From: Neostapfia colusana
Lineage: Eukaryota > Streptophyta > Magnoliopsida > Poales > Poaceae
NCBI GenBank assembly: GCA_030760725.1
Contig: JASWHV010000011.1
Location: 81,693,765 to 81,757,764 of the forward strand
DNA length: 64,000 nt
Direction of reading: 5' to 3'
Below are positions 11,301 to 23,697 of this stretch, one piece after another. Position numbers and translations under genes: made by a program. Numbering within the stretch: position 1 is the stretch's first letter; each line of letters starts with the position of its first letter. The notes under the pieces were generated by a model. That model did not search any database. It worked only from the letters and a program-made list of their open reading frames with translations, and had not been told where the DNA came from.

Positions 11301-12850
11301 ACACGTGGAATGATGTCAAGAACAGCACCATGGCGATGTAGCCATGACATTCCTAAAATGACATCAAGTTTTTGACTTTCTAACATGATTAGAGAAGTCG
11401 GATATAGATTTCCACCCAATTGTAATGGTGCTCTATAGACCATTCTATCAGCTGTTATTTTCCCACCCGGAGAAGATATCAAATATGAATTATTTGTGGG
11501 AATGATAGGCAGTTGATATTTAATAACATAAGACTGACTTATGAAATTATGGGTGGCACCGGAGTCAAAAAGTATGACTACGGGATGATCTAGATAAGAG
11601 AACGTACCAGCGAGGACGGGTTCGCCTTCCGGCACGTCTTCGAGGGCTAAGTGGTGGACGTTGCCGGGTTTTGGTGCTGGTTTCTTGGGCTGATTGCGGG
11701 GCTGATTAGCACCCTGATATGGTTCTGCACCCCTACCCTGTCGCGGCTCGGGGCAGTCCCTCGAAATGTGCCCGACACGGCCACACGTGTAGCACGTGTA
11801 AGGTGTCGGGGTCCCATTGACTTGAGGACGGAATCCCGGTGCACGAGGATGAAACTGAGGTGCACGGGGAACCATCCTTTGCTGCTGCTGTTGCTGTGGT
11901 GGATACGTCGGTCGAAAGCCCGGCGCATTATATTGCCGACCGCGAAACTGAGGCGGTCGCGCCGGTGGCTGCCATCTCTGACCGGATGGTGAGCGATACA
12001 CCACGCGGTATTTCTGTGGCGTTCCACCACTGCTGCTCGTCAGCGAGCTGCGTTTCCTCTTGTCAGAACTGCGCTCGCGCTGAGCATTCTCCTGTAGAAT
12101 CGCGGCATTAACTAAGTCGTTGAATGTGCCGCGATTGCTCTGGGCGAGATGGACCTTCATCTTGGAATTCAGGCCCCGGAAGAATGCATTACGCTTGTTG
12201 TCTTCCGTCCCCACAAATCCTGGCGCATACTGCGCCAGCCGGTTGAACAACCTGGAGTACTCATGAGCACTCCTCTCGCCTTGTCGTAGCGCCAGGAACT
12301 CCTGGAGCTTCATTTCCATCACACCGGGAGGTATGTGATAGGCGCGGAACGCCTCCCGGAACTCCATCCATGTGACGGCATGGCCAGCCGGTAAGGAGGC
12401 GGTGTAGTTCGCCCACCAGGTACCGGCTTCTCCTTGAATCTGTTGCGCTGCGTACAGCGCCTTCTGGTGTTCGGTGCATCGTAGTAGCCCGAACTTTGCC
12501 TCTAGAGTGCGGATAAAGCTGTCCGCCTCCAAAGGTTCTTCGGCCTCCGTGAAGACCGGTGGATGGGTCGCCATGAATTCTGAATATGAACTTTGTTGGG
12601 GCTGGCGTTGCCCATTGTCTTGGCGTCCTCCCTGATGGGACGCATTCTGCTGCACCAACATCCGCAGCAGCTCGGTTTGCTCGTCGCGCGAGCCGAGCAC
12701 TGCGGCGAGAACCTCCGCAAGATTCCTTGGAAGTTCTGGCGGTGGAGGAGGTGGTTGCTGCTGCGTCGTGGTCTGCTCCGGAGGTGGAGACTCATCACCA
12801 CGAACTTGACTCGGACCTCCCTCCTCTTGCGTTGAACGTGTCCGCACCAT
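8312..12850 (-). pseudogene. Gag-Pol polyprotein of element A, two nonsense codons
   Basis: One minus-strand frame of 1512 codons starts with ATG at 12850 (MVRTRSTQEE). Gag covers residues about 1-400, with a CCHC knuckle (CYTCGRVGHISRDC, 353-366). The protease DSG is at 429-431 and RT starts at about 600. The first break is TGA at 10805-10807 (codon 682), where relatives have Gly in the DLRSGY motif. The second is TGA at 10040-10042 (codon 937), replacing Trp between RNase H and the following region. The frame is unchanged across both. RT keeps FIDD. Integrase keeps its HHCC finger and the D, D, E residues (CMDF, SDRG, QTERV). The end has a chromodomain-like tail (WSNHTADEATWE). Both breaks are single-base changes, so inactivation looks recent. 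The flanking fragments were mobilised, if at all, by other copies. Confidence 0.95.
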
Positions 12851-14411
12851 TCTGCATTCAGATCATTCAAATGATCAGCACATGTGGGTTTAGTTCATCC
12901 AGCCTATACAATAGTAATGCGAGAATGGGATAAACAATGCGCATAACAATCACACATATGGATAAAGTATAAACTTTATGCACCATATACATCGCTGGAC
13001 CGTGTCATACGATCGAGTTCCAAAGTATTGAACTTTATGGGTTAAAAGTTCATTTCGACCATCGGGGTCACCACGGGATGTTAAGTGTGTTAGCATGCGT
13101 AATTCCTCGCTATTGTATTGGACCCAAACATGTACTAACTCGAAGTGATATGTCAAATGCATAAACCCTTCAACTCCAAATCGCTGTTTTACAACAGCCA
13201 CTGGACTTCAAATGGTGAAACTAAGTGTTTTGGTCGAAATACAGAAAATTCCAGAGAGCATTTGGTCTGCCCTGTTTCTGGACAGTACCTACTCATCTGA
13301 GATTTTCATCCTTTTGGAGGGAGATTTTGTTCTGGAACTCTACAGAAAAATTGTAGAGGACTTCAAAACCTTTCCAGAATGGTATCCCATACCTCCATTG
13401 GTTCAACCAATCTTAAGTTATGCCCTGTTCTAGTTCAGAAAAAATTGCTGCCGAAAACAGGGGAGATTATTCCTAAGTTTTTGAGACTGAATCTATACTC
13501 CCAATTGACTCTCAGTTCAATATAGGAGTTTACTAACCCCTAAATGGATTCCTAAACTTCATTTTGACTCTTTTCTTTGAAAATAAACTTTTATGCAGTC
13601 GGTACTACGTTTCCTCACCAAAGAAAAATCCTAAACCGGTATTCTGGCATATACGTGTCAAAAGGTGGAACTAAAGTCGTCACTCACAAACGGTTTCTAC
13701 ACGTCATGCACTAACATGGTTAGTGTACCTGCAGACAAACACACAATAATGATGCACACAAAGGTTTTAACATTGCAGGCAGTTCCATATCATAGTAAAA
13801 GCATACGGTCCGTATCATTGCCATACGGATCGTCCTTGAGTCAAGCCACATCTCAAGGTACATGGTCGTGTTTTCACACCACACGACAGGGAACCCGAGT
13901 AGAGCGCGAACGGGTCGTCACGGTTGGGAATTTTATCAACCCAACGGATACCACCTACTGCCTCATGACCGTTGAGGCACGCCGATGGCGAGCGCTGCGT
14001 ATGGCCCTTTGAACATTGAACGTTCAAGAGTTGCATACTATCGTGTTGCTTACCACACGATGGGGTATTCTCACTTTTGCCTAAAGCACGCTGGAGATCA
14101 GCGTTTTCATATGCTCTCAGAACCATTGAGAGGTTCAGAGACTCATATTCACTACCGTGCCAAGCTACGGTATACCATACCATACTATTACTCGTATGGG
14201 GAGTTACCGCAATTGATCCGCCTGCGGTGGTGTACCTTACCTCTTACCTGGCGTCGGAGCGTCGTTACAGAATGTATAACACATAAGTTAGCTTTTCCAC
14301 CTTAGTAACTACTACTATCATAGACCTTATGTGGGCTTAATGACTAATCCTCACTCGACTACTTCTAAGTTTTCAAAATAGGCTCTTTTCGAGCGTGCTA
14401 TTTCCAAATGT
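12851..14411 (-). other. 5' leader of element A (no coding seen)
   Basis: This 1.56-kb stretch lies between primer site and gag start on the minus strand. Parts of it recur in C: 13212-13690 matches about 22510-22990, and 13710-14411 matches about 26943-27640. That shows A and C are sister subfamilies. The short ORFs in it do not share conserved protein sequence between the copies, and I read the region as untranslated leader or packaging sequence. No counterpart of D's leader ORF was found. Confidence 0.7.
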
Positions 14412-14424
14412 GGCTCTGATACCA
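14412..14424 (-). other. primer binding site of element A (initiator Met tRNA)
   Basis: The minus strand reads TGGTATCAGAGCC, the classic plant retrotransposon primer site complementary to the 3' end of initiator tRNA-Met. Four bases separate it from the 5' LTR. Confidence 0.93.
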
Positions 14425-14428
14425 CGGC

Positions 14429-17400
14429 TGCGGGGACCACCCCGTGGTTCACCCACTCCAAGATCGCATAGGGTGGTGCTGTGCGATGCGGCACCCAACA
14501 GCACACACGAAAAGAATAAAGAACAACATATAAACTTTTATTTGATATAAACCAGCGGAAGTCTTTTACAAAACCTAATTAACAGCGGAAGTTATATACA
14601 TAGTTGCTCTCAAACCCTAACTAAGCAAAAGTGCAGCCGTCCAGCCCGGGGACGCTACACACTAGCAGCATGGAACCGGAGATCACGGCGGCGTGCATGG
14701 CTCCAGCTCGGCCATGTACACCGACGGGGGCATCGCCTCGTCCTCGGAACCTTCCTCATAACTCTCACCTGCAAACAGCTCAAATATTGCAACCGTGAGC
14801 ACGAAGGCTCAGCAAGTCTTAACCGTCAACCCTAGGCATGGAACTCTACGTGCAAGGGTATGTAAGATAGGAAAGGATTTGCAATAAAGACACGCCTATA
14901 AGTTGGTCCTTACTTTCAGTTTTATAGCAGCAGATTCATGTGCCTTAGGCAGCCCTCACATCGGAAGTCCACAATCAAACAAGAAACGCTTTCCTCCGAT
15001 GTGGTGATGCCCAAAGTGGAATGTAAACTTAATTAGCTCTATATCCACAGCAATCAAGGTATTCAAGACATTAAGATCAATACAGCATTTTCAGTTGGCT
15101 TATTTCACTTCTTACTACGTCACAGCGCAGTGAACAAGCGGGTACTCAAATAACCGCGAGGGACGGTGATTGCAATCAAGACACACCCGGATAACACGTC
15201 ACATACACCCACTTTCAGAAGCGTGATTCCACACCCCTTCCTACTCTGTTGTATGCAACAACCTTTCAAAGGCAACCCAAATGCCGAACCGGTCCATCCG
15301 TAACGGGTAGGAGGTCCCCGCGTGGAGCGTGACTGTGCCCACCGGCAGATTTACACCTTGCTACCCTCAACCCACTCCTATTTACGGTTGGGTAAGCCTC
15401 GACACCCAGGTTAACCAATTACATCGGTTTCCTAGTTCCCATATGCCAGTATGCATCCGGTACTATCCGATACTTGTCCAGCAGGGCCGCACACGGACGG
15501 TCCTCAACCGACACCAACAGGGCTACGCACGTGAGACCTCTGCTCACTGCTTCTTATCCTCCCTGCTGGGTCTCATTTTCATATCTTAAGCCATTTTTCT
15601 ACCCCTTTTCATTCCATGTAATAAGTACTATCTCGCGAGTAGCTTCCAACCATTCGACTTCTACCGAGATCCTATACATTAGCATGGCATTCTCTACTCG
15701 TCGAGTTTGTAAACTACCCAACTCTTTATAAGATTTAAAAGGCTATGCAAGTGGGGTTTCAATCACCCTAACTCTAATGCATACAATTCAAACTAGACAT
15801 AAGTTATACAAATGGAAAACTTTATAAAAGGTACTTAAGTGCAAACCGGGGCTTGCCTGGTTGCGAGTTAAACGGAAAGTCAGCTTCTGGTGGGAGGACG
15901 TCCAAGGGCTCCGGCGTATCCTCAACTTCGGTCACTATTATGAAATGTAATAAAATACATGTATAAGTATTAAGGATTTATAAGAATTGGACTTCTACTC
16001 ATAGCTACTGCTATTTAAAATCCTTAATTGGCTTTGGGATTTTTACAGTGGATACTAGACTCTCTAAGGATGATTTGAGCCAAATTTGGAGACATGTCAT
16101 TGCATAATGTAGTCTTTAAAATTCCTACAAGTACAATGCTTATCTGAATTTTGAGCCCAAATCAGGAGCTTGACATAGCTAATGGTGGAAGATCTGATTA
16201 GGGTAAGTCTCCATGGTTCTAACAAAATTTGTTTCACCATTTTTGGAGCTATCATCACAGAGATATGATTTTTTGAACTTAAACAGGAGTTCTGAAAAAG
16301 CTTCTGTTTAAATTTGAATTTTCAAATAAAGGCTGAACTTGAGAAGGTAATTTGACCTAGCAAATGACCTACAATGAAGCCCAAATTTTTACTGGAGATC
16401 AGTATCTATGAAGAGGTTTGGCTACCCAAATTTGGGAATATTTCATAAAGAATTGCTCCTGTAATAAATCCCTAAAGGATTTACTAAAAACAATTCTACA
16501 GAAATTCCTGGGCATTTTCATAGCCAAAATTTGGTTTCTCTGTGAAGTACTCCTCATGAGGAATCCAATAAAATTGGTCTCACTCTTTTTGGATTTCTCT
16601 ACACAAAGTTATGGGCTTGCAAAGATCAGCTAATTCCTGGAATTATTTCTCTAATAGAAACTTCAAATAATTGGGCTGGGCCCACTGGTTTAATTCGGAC
16701 CAGTCAGATCTTAGCAACACCGGCGGCTACGGGGTTATTCCCGCGCAGCCGCACCAGATCCGGTGCCACAAGCCGATCCTCGCGTGAACCCGGAGGCTGA
16801 CCGGTGGGACCGGCCCTCCTTCGTCTTCCTCGTGCTGCCCGCGCCTCCCGCGGCGGCGCACGCCGGCGAGGCTCGCCGGGACAGAGTTCCTTTGGTCCAA
16901 ACTTCGTCAAACTCGCCGCCTGTGAGTTCTACACCGTGCTGAACACGATGGTGGGGTCGGGGGCCGATGACAACGGCCGGAAAGGTGCTTGCACCGGCGA
17001 CCATGTCGAAGCTTACTTCGGCGACCGTGCTCTCCCTTAAAAGTAGGTCATTCAGGCTAGGGTTTGCTCCAAAAGCACTAGTGTCCCATGGACATCCTCG
17101 ACCCATAGCTCGCTCTTCCTGAAACCCACCGGAGAGGGGACCTCACCGGCGACCCGAGCCCGCAAAACTCCGGCGGCGACAAAAACTCGGTACCTGGCAT
17201 CTCTACTTGATCGTTTGAGCTGCTAGGACTTCGGGAAGATGCGCAAGCATGTGCTGGAGCTACTCTAAGCTCATCTAGCGCAGAGCTACCCCGAGCACAA
17301 CGAATTTTTGGTTAGACCGCGCACTACCCGTCGGTGTACCGTTTGGGAAAACGGTGAAATTCTTGCCATCGGTCCTAGCAAACGCTAAACGGCCTCCGGC

Positions 17401-18473
17401 TACACGACCAGGACATGTCCATGTACCTTTCTTGTATACGAAGTTAGGGGAGAGGGCGGCTGGTTGCTGCTATCGACGGAGAGCCGAAACGGCGAGGTCC
17501 GGGCACCTTGAAGCTTTGGCGCCAATCCGCGTTTCTCGAGCAGTTCGGACCGGCAAACCTCGAAGGGGCTTTGGCAAAGGCTAGAGCACGTCCAGGCGAT
17601 GCTCTTTGCTGTGGAGCACTCGAGCAATCGAGCTTGGAGGCTGTGGTGTGATCTTAAGGTACGGCGGCGGTGTTCTGGACGAAAGGAAATGGCGGGGGCG
17701 CGAGTTATAGCAGGGGAAGAAGGAAAACAGCTCCGGCGCACCCTTTGCCGTGATCCAACCGAGCCACCGAGGCAGCAGGAGGTGGCGCGGGCTCTCCCTC
17801 GGGCGCGGGTTCAACCGGGAGCTGGCGCGCTCCCGCTGTTCGACTGCCATCGGCTGAGGCGGCAACTCCAGTGGGTGGCTGACAAATGGGCCCCACCTCC
17901 CCTCTTTGTTTAATCAACTTTTTCTGATATTTTCCCACCAGCAACTCAACATTAAAGACTTGACTTCAACCCCAAGTCATAGTTTGAATTTTCTGAATTC
18001 AAATAGTTTGAATTCGGGTGTGAAATTTGGATGTGGTTTGATTATTTGAATTTGAAAAGGAGTTTGAATTTTCCACTTTGTATTGCCTCAAAAATATAGC
18101 AAACCAGCTCCAAAATTTCCAATTTTTGGCATGGCTGCTCATTCAAGGGTGGAGAACACATTTGTGAAACCATATTTTCAAATTGAGGGAATTGGAATTT
18201 GAAACTGAATTTGAAATTCAGATTAGAGGGCTTCTCCTTTTAATCCCAAACAAATATTAAAACTCCTCCAAATGAGCTGAAATTTGGAAGGTTGAATATT
18301 TGGACTATGAAGATCCAAGTTGTGCATTTAGATCTCCATGTTTGGAAATTTTGGGAAGTCTAAACCCTCACTTTGAACTCACACTTATTATAATTTAAAG
18401 TTTTAATTCCCCTCATTTTTCATAAGTGTACATGAGCTGAATTTTCTTGCTACCACTTTTTTGGGATTTTACA
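14429..18473 (-). repeat. Element A 5' LTR (right, 4045 bp)
   Basis: It is collinear with 4206-8246 and looks about 98% identical by eye. In sense orientation it runs from 18473 (TGTAAAATCCC) to 14429 (CCCCGCA; the left copy has CCCCACA). The right edge is fixed by GCTCC, after which element C resumes. Confidence 0.93.
14683..17427 (-). CDS. putative three-exon mini-gene in the LTR of A (copy 2)
   Basis: This is the second copy of the arrangement at 4460-7200. Exon 1 ends at 17427 (AAG|GTACATG), exon 2 is 15934-15857 with a GC donor, and exon 3 is 14768-14683 ending in TGA. Phases are as in copy 1. The hairpin is at 14796-14811. As this LTR is the 5' one, its copy would lie just downstream of the element's promoter and so would be the transcribed one. 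It remains a prediction without transcript support. Confidence 0.42.
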
Positions 18474-20761
18474 GCTCCCTCCGGCGAGGTCACCAGAAAT
18501 GACCTTCCCGGCCACCTCCGGACCCCCTGCTGGCCGCCCCCCCCCCCCCATTTTTCCCCATGCTTTACTCGTTGGTGAGGTCGCCGGCGGCTGAAACTCG
18601 CCGGAAAATGGGGCGCACCGGCAACAGCAAACCCTAGGGCTCCGGCAAGGTCATGCACGGTGATTTCTCCACCAAATGGTTGGTTCTTGAGCTCTAAAGC
18701 ACCAGGGAATCATGAAGAAGACCGACATGAGGTCTAAACAGGCCGGGGAGAGCTCCAAACCTATCGGCACCGTGCACCCGACATGGTTCAGTGGTATACC
18801 CTCAAAAAGAACTCAAATTCCTCGCTCCACACTCAATTTCTTGGTCAAAAATCGATGGAGGAGGTGTGCTAGGCAGTTAAGAACTTGTGTGCGGAATTTG
18901 AAACACAACCAACATGAATTGAGGACGAATTTTGCAATTCCTTACCTCAAGGTCAGTTTCGGCCGCCCTGGAGAAAAACTTGAAATTCTCCCTCTGTGAT
19001 CAATGGCTTGGGCTGAGTTTTGGAGGTGAGCAACTAGGCTTGTAGGTGCACGAATGGGGTGGCCTGCTTGGGCGTGATCACTGCTGGTTTGGGCTGGCCA
19101 CGGCGATCAGTTCCGGTTTTTCAGCGTTGACCCGAGAGCTGCAGATTCTTTGCTGATTTCCGGTGCTATCGAGCTCGGGGCTGTGGGGGAAAGTTGATGG
19201 CCGGCTAGAGCATTGGTGGGCGCAGCTTTTTCCTGTGAAGAACTCGAGCAGAAGAAGTTCAGTTGGTGGCTGGCCATGGGAAGAACAGAGGCGGCGACGT
19301 TTCTGCTCGTTTCTGTGCGCGAGGGATAGCAGGGACGCGATTTATGAGCGAACGAAGCACTTCGTGAGCGGATGAGGGCGGGAGCTGGTCGCCAGCACGA
19401 GAGCAGAACCAGGAGGTGTCCTCTCCGTGAAGCCTCGGTGGCGCATGCAGCGGACCAGCGGGTACGAGTGGAACAGAGCCTCTGTTTTTGCTTCTTGTGT
19501 AAGTCTACTCCTTATGACATGTGGGCCTTACTGCTCTTCTCCCCCTTATCCTCTCCAAAATCTCTCAAATTTGGCACAGTGCAAACTTTAGTCATGAGGA
19601 ACTCAAATTCAAAAGCCATTTGGCAAATTGACAAGTTTTACCTCAGTTTCAAATTTTGAATTCAAATTTCAAGAAAGTTCATATGTCCCTTTGATATTCA
19701 TATCAAAGCAACTCCAAACTTTCTCAAAATTTGCATTCTCACCAATTCAAACCTAAATAATTTGAATATGCCCTCTGATCTTTGAGTTGGCCACTGCAAA
19801 TACGAATTTTTAACCAACAGTTAAATTTTTCCTTTTTTGGAAATGGCCTCCTTTTCCTTGAAGTGAACCATTTAGTTCAAACCGAATTTAAAGTCCTATT
19901 TTGTGATGACCCATTTGAATTTGGGTGAAAAACTTTGGTTTGCTCCTAAACCCATGCTTGATCACTCTTGGTCCTAATCTGAACCTCACAAGTTCAGTTT
20001 GAATATGCCCCTCAAATTTGAATTTGAAGGTGATCTCAAATAATACTTTCAACAAATGGTATATGAGCTCAAAATTTCTCCAAATTTGGAACTTAAGCTC
20101 TATAATACCTGAGGACTGCAATGGTTATCTCACATATAGGCCTTTGGAAAATCTGAACATGAATCCTTTGCAAAGGTTCAAAATTGGGTTTAAATTTCTC
20201 TCCCCTCTACTCATAGAGAATGTGCACATGAGTTAGATCTTTAGGGAATGAAATTCTTCCCTAGGTTAACATGTGTTCAGTATGAGCTAAAGAACATTTT
20301 AGCTTTCCCCACATGTCCATGTTTAAGTTTATCATTTCATGTGACATAACTCAAGTCATTCCCTTGCCTTAACATGTTTGAATTCAGAATGAACTCAACA
20401 TGATCATAATCCATTCCTTTTTAGCTCACCCTTAAATCAGAAAGTTGCCAACATAATCTCCTCAATTTCAAATGTATGAGGCTCCATGTGTATACAAAAG
20501 TTTGGCGGCAATTTGAGCTGAGCCTTTGAGTCTAAGGACCTTATTTTTGTTCTTTCTCATATACATGTATGGTTACACATGAGTTTAACTCCACCTTGGT
20601 CCAATACATTCGAATGAATGCTCGAATCCGTGTTGTCGAACCTCACGTATACCATCCCATGTAAGAAAGTTTTTTTTGTAAGTCCCATTTTTTTATGAAA
20701 CAAAAACACAATGACGCTCAATCGCCCGTTTCTTTTCATTCACGTTTTTGGGACTTTTACA
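18474..20761 (-). repeat. Element C left (3') LTR, second fragment
   Basis: This fragment resumes after element A and is collinear with about 41061-43340 of the right LTR, including the run of C near 18538. It ends with GGGACTTTTACA at 20761, the minus-strand LTR start TGTAAAAGTCCC. A GC-rich block covers about 18480-19500, as in the LTRs of A and F. Confidence 0.88.
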
Positions 20762-20775
20762 TTCCTCACCCCTTA
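20762..20775 (-). other. polypurine tract of element C
   Basis: The minus strand reads AAGGGGTGAGGAA directly before TGTAAAAGTCCC. It is a slightly decayed version of A's tract. Confidence 0.75.
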
Positions 20776-20789
20776 AAAAGAATCTCGTC

Positions 20790-22170
20790 CCGAGATTCCA
20801 ATAGGAGAACAAGACGGGAGAGGTAATGCCAAGTGGTACGATGATAAAAATTCCGGATTGTTCCTGTGGAGGAAATCTTTGCTTTCCACGTAGATCCTTC
20901 CGTGGTATGATTACTCCACAGCACCTTGTAAAAGCTTAATATCCCATTCCGGTGTTCCGAATTCTTTTCATCGATAGTCCAAACCGGTCGCTCGGTGTAG
21001 GCACGATCTGGCTTCCACTAGTCGATTTCTTTTGTGCGGACAGCGATGGTAGCTTTAAGGAACTTCCGTAGCCGTGACACATAAAATGTGTCGTGAACAC
21101 CAGCAAGATTTGCCGGTAGTTCCAGCCGGTAGGCTACGGGTCCACACTTCTCCGTGATGGAAAATGGATATAAGGCTCGGGGACCGGTGAATTCCTTTCA
21201 TCGGAGTCACGCGAAGATAAACGTGTTCTCCGCCGTCGAAATGCAACGGTCTACGCCTTTGATCATCGCAGCTTTTCTGTCGGGATTGTACAGCTTTCAA
21301 GTTCGCTTCTATTGTACGAACTCGGTCATCGGCTTTGTTGACAAATCAACCCCAAACAGTACTCTTTCACCGTATTCACACCACTTCCGTGGTGTGCGAC
21401 AATTCCGGCCATAGAGCTTCATCTTACGAGGTAACTATACGGTCTTTAAACCATAAAGTACCTTCATTGTCCTTCCTGAACCACCTCATCTCTCCGTTGT
21501 CTATTATCCTCCGTATGTGAGACATACCATTGTCTCTCCTTTGAACCTCAGCAATCTCTCCTCAGATTGTTGGAATTGGAGCAATGTTATAGAGTGCTCC
21601 ATACGGAATGACACAAAGACTTGGTTCCTCTTCTTCCAACTCAGTAACTGCCAAGTTGTGAATGTGGTTTCTTCTGACTAACACATCGGCAATCATTCTC
21701 ACTTTTCCTGGATGGTAATGGATCTCGAAGTTATGATCCTTGACGAGCTCCAACCATCTTCGAGAATACCGCTGCACTAATTTGTTGAGCGACTAAAATA
21801 TCGATGCAGAGCAGGGTACTCGTAGTTTATCGTGACGGCCTTTAGCGAATGATAATCAACACTTAATCATAGTGTCTCATCGTTCTTCTTAACGAAAGAG
21901 CAGAGCATCCCCAAGGTGATGAGCTTGGTCGCATAAAACCTTTGCTCATAGGTTCACTTAGTTGCTCCTTCAACTCCGCTAGTTCATTGGGTGCCATTTT
22001 GTACGGCCTCCGTGAAATCGGTGTTGTTTCCGGCGTCAGTTCAATCTTGAACTTGACGTCCCATTAACCGGCATTGCCCGGTAACTCATCGGAAACACAT
22101 TGCATATTCACGTCCCACCGGACTATCCTCGAGTTTAGTCACTTCCGTGGGATAGACTTAACCCGTCCTC
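20790..22170 (-). pseudogene. pol remnants of element C, three large deletions
   Basis: Minus-strand scraps of a Tekay pol occur in the right order with gaps. About 22150-21780 resembles the start of RT (the region around SSPWGCSAL). At 21777 it jumps to the RNase H-integrase linker (RRWLELVKDH, YHPGK; 21777-21430). At about 21425 it jumps to the integrase C-terminal part (SRQKSCDDQRRRPLHF at 21055-21300). Frameshifted chromodomain-region sequence follows to 20800. The RT core, RNase H active site and integrase D,D,E core are missing, and gag plus protease are absent upstream. It cannot encode a working enzyme. By contrast, the LTRs of C are still very similar. Confidence 0.85.
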
Positions 22171-23017
22171 TTTTCTGTACAGATCGGACTCTTCTGTCCT
22201 CACCCAGATTTTGATTATGAAAATGGCAGTTTCATGTCTCAAGTTGCATATCAAAGTTATAAATAACTTCAATATCTTTCCAACAAGTATTTATTTGCTT
22301 TCATATCAATTCTGAATCAGGAATTATGATATTTCAAAGCTGACAGAAATCTGAAACAATTTTGACAGCACCTCCTCTGAAAGTGTCTGTTTTGTCCGCA
22401 AGATTTCATAAAATTAGACTCCAAATCAGGAGAAACTTTGAACTACAAAGTCACATAAAATATAACAAACTTTCCAACGATGTCTTACATGATCCTTAGA
22501 AAATTTTCTACAGGAAGTTATGGTCGAAATACAGAAAATTGCAGAGAGTATTTTTGGTCTGCCCTGTTTTTGGACAGTTAACACTCATCTGAGATTCTCA
22601 TCCATTTGGAGGGAGATTCTGTTCTGGAGTTCTACAGAAAAGTTGTAGAAGACTTCAAAAAATTTCCATAAATGTATCCTTCACCTCCATTGGTTCAACC
22701 AATTAAAAGTTATGCCCTTCTCAATTTCAGTAAAAATTCTGCCAAAACAGGGGAGATGGTTTCTAAATATTTGAGATGGAAACTATACTCCCAATTGACT
22801 CTTAGTTCAATTTAGGAGTTCAGTAACCCCTAATGGAATCCTAGACTCCAAAATTACTCTTTTATTTGAAAACATTCTTTTCATGCAGTTAAGAACATTT
22901 CACGGTACTACGTTTCCTCACCAAATCAAAATCCTAACCTGCGTTATACTGGCAGATACGTCTCAAGTGGTGGCACTAAAACGATCACTCAAACACGTGT
23001 TCTAAACGGAATGTTCA
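22171..23017 (-). other. Element C leader, distal part
   Basis: Non-coding. About 22510-22990 matches the leader of A (13230-13690). Leader sequence thus lies almost directly next to the RT remnant, showing that gag and protease were deleted. The last five bases (GTTCA, 23013-23017) are the probable left TSD of solo LTR F. Confidence 0.7.
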
Positions 23018-23697
23018 TGTGAGGGCCTCAGTTTTTGACAAAAGAATTGAAGTGTTCATCACCACACCACACACCTCATTTGAGGAAAGATGATGAACAC
23101 AAATGAAGAGCAAGTAACCACCATCAACATGCTCATTAGAGAACAAACTCACATATTGCAAAAGTGGTATTTCCCACATGTGATATAGGTGGGCTGGACA
23201 TATGAAAAACTCCTACACATTCCTATGAATGTCCATGCCAAGTTTCACCTAAATTCAGAACCTTTTGAGGTCATTTTGGGTATAGCTAGGAAGAGGGCAG
23301 TTTGAAACCATATTCAAATTCAAACTGTTTTTATCCCATGAATTTAAAAGTGGGAGGCATATTCTTACTCAGCACATTTTTGTGAGCTCACACACCAATT
23401 TTCACTCCATTTGGAGTTGATCTTGACATGAGCTAAGAGGGATAAATTCAAACTTTGTTTGAATTCAAAACTGAACTTGTGCTGAAATTCATTCAAACCA
23501 AACCCAATTTGAACTTTGATCAATTCAAATGGCTCATGGGTGAATAATTTGAATTGCCAGGGGTAGTATGGGGTTCACTGTTTACAACAGTGATTAGGAG
23601 TAAATTTCAGAGGTTAAAATGGGGAGTGGGACCCACATGTCAGCCTCTACTTCAACACAAACCGACTGAAACATAGCTCAATCGGTTCCCGGGTGCA

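Larger units (their letters stand above)
4206..18473 (-). mobile_element. Element A: complete Tekay/Del-type gypsy element, 14.27 kb
   Basis: A complete minus-strand element with two nearly identical long LTRs (4041 and 4045 bp) around a 6182-bp interior. The flanking target duplications GCTCC (4201-4205 and 18474-18478) are perfect. The site is intact as GGCTCCCTCC in the other LTR of C near 41060. The interior, read on the minus strand, has primer site, 1.56-kb leader, one Gag-Pol frame and polypurine tract. Long LTRs and a C-terminal chromodomain-like tail place it in the Tekay/Del chromoviruses (family knowledge). LTR similarity suggests a fairly recent insertion. Two nonsense codons make it non-autonomous as it stands. 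Confidence 0.95.

Noticed and set aside
12830..12850. Histone H3-like start in A's gag (MVRTRSTQ)
   Set aside because: Only the first few basic residues match and the TARKSTGG core is absent. Not comparable with the leader ORF of D.
18532..18548. Long C run as a functional regulatory tract
   Set aside because: It varies in length between the two LTRs of C (near 41117) and looks like simple slippage.
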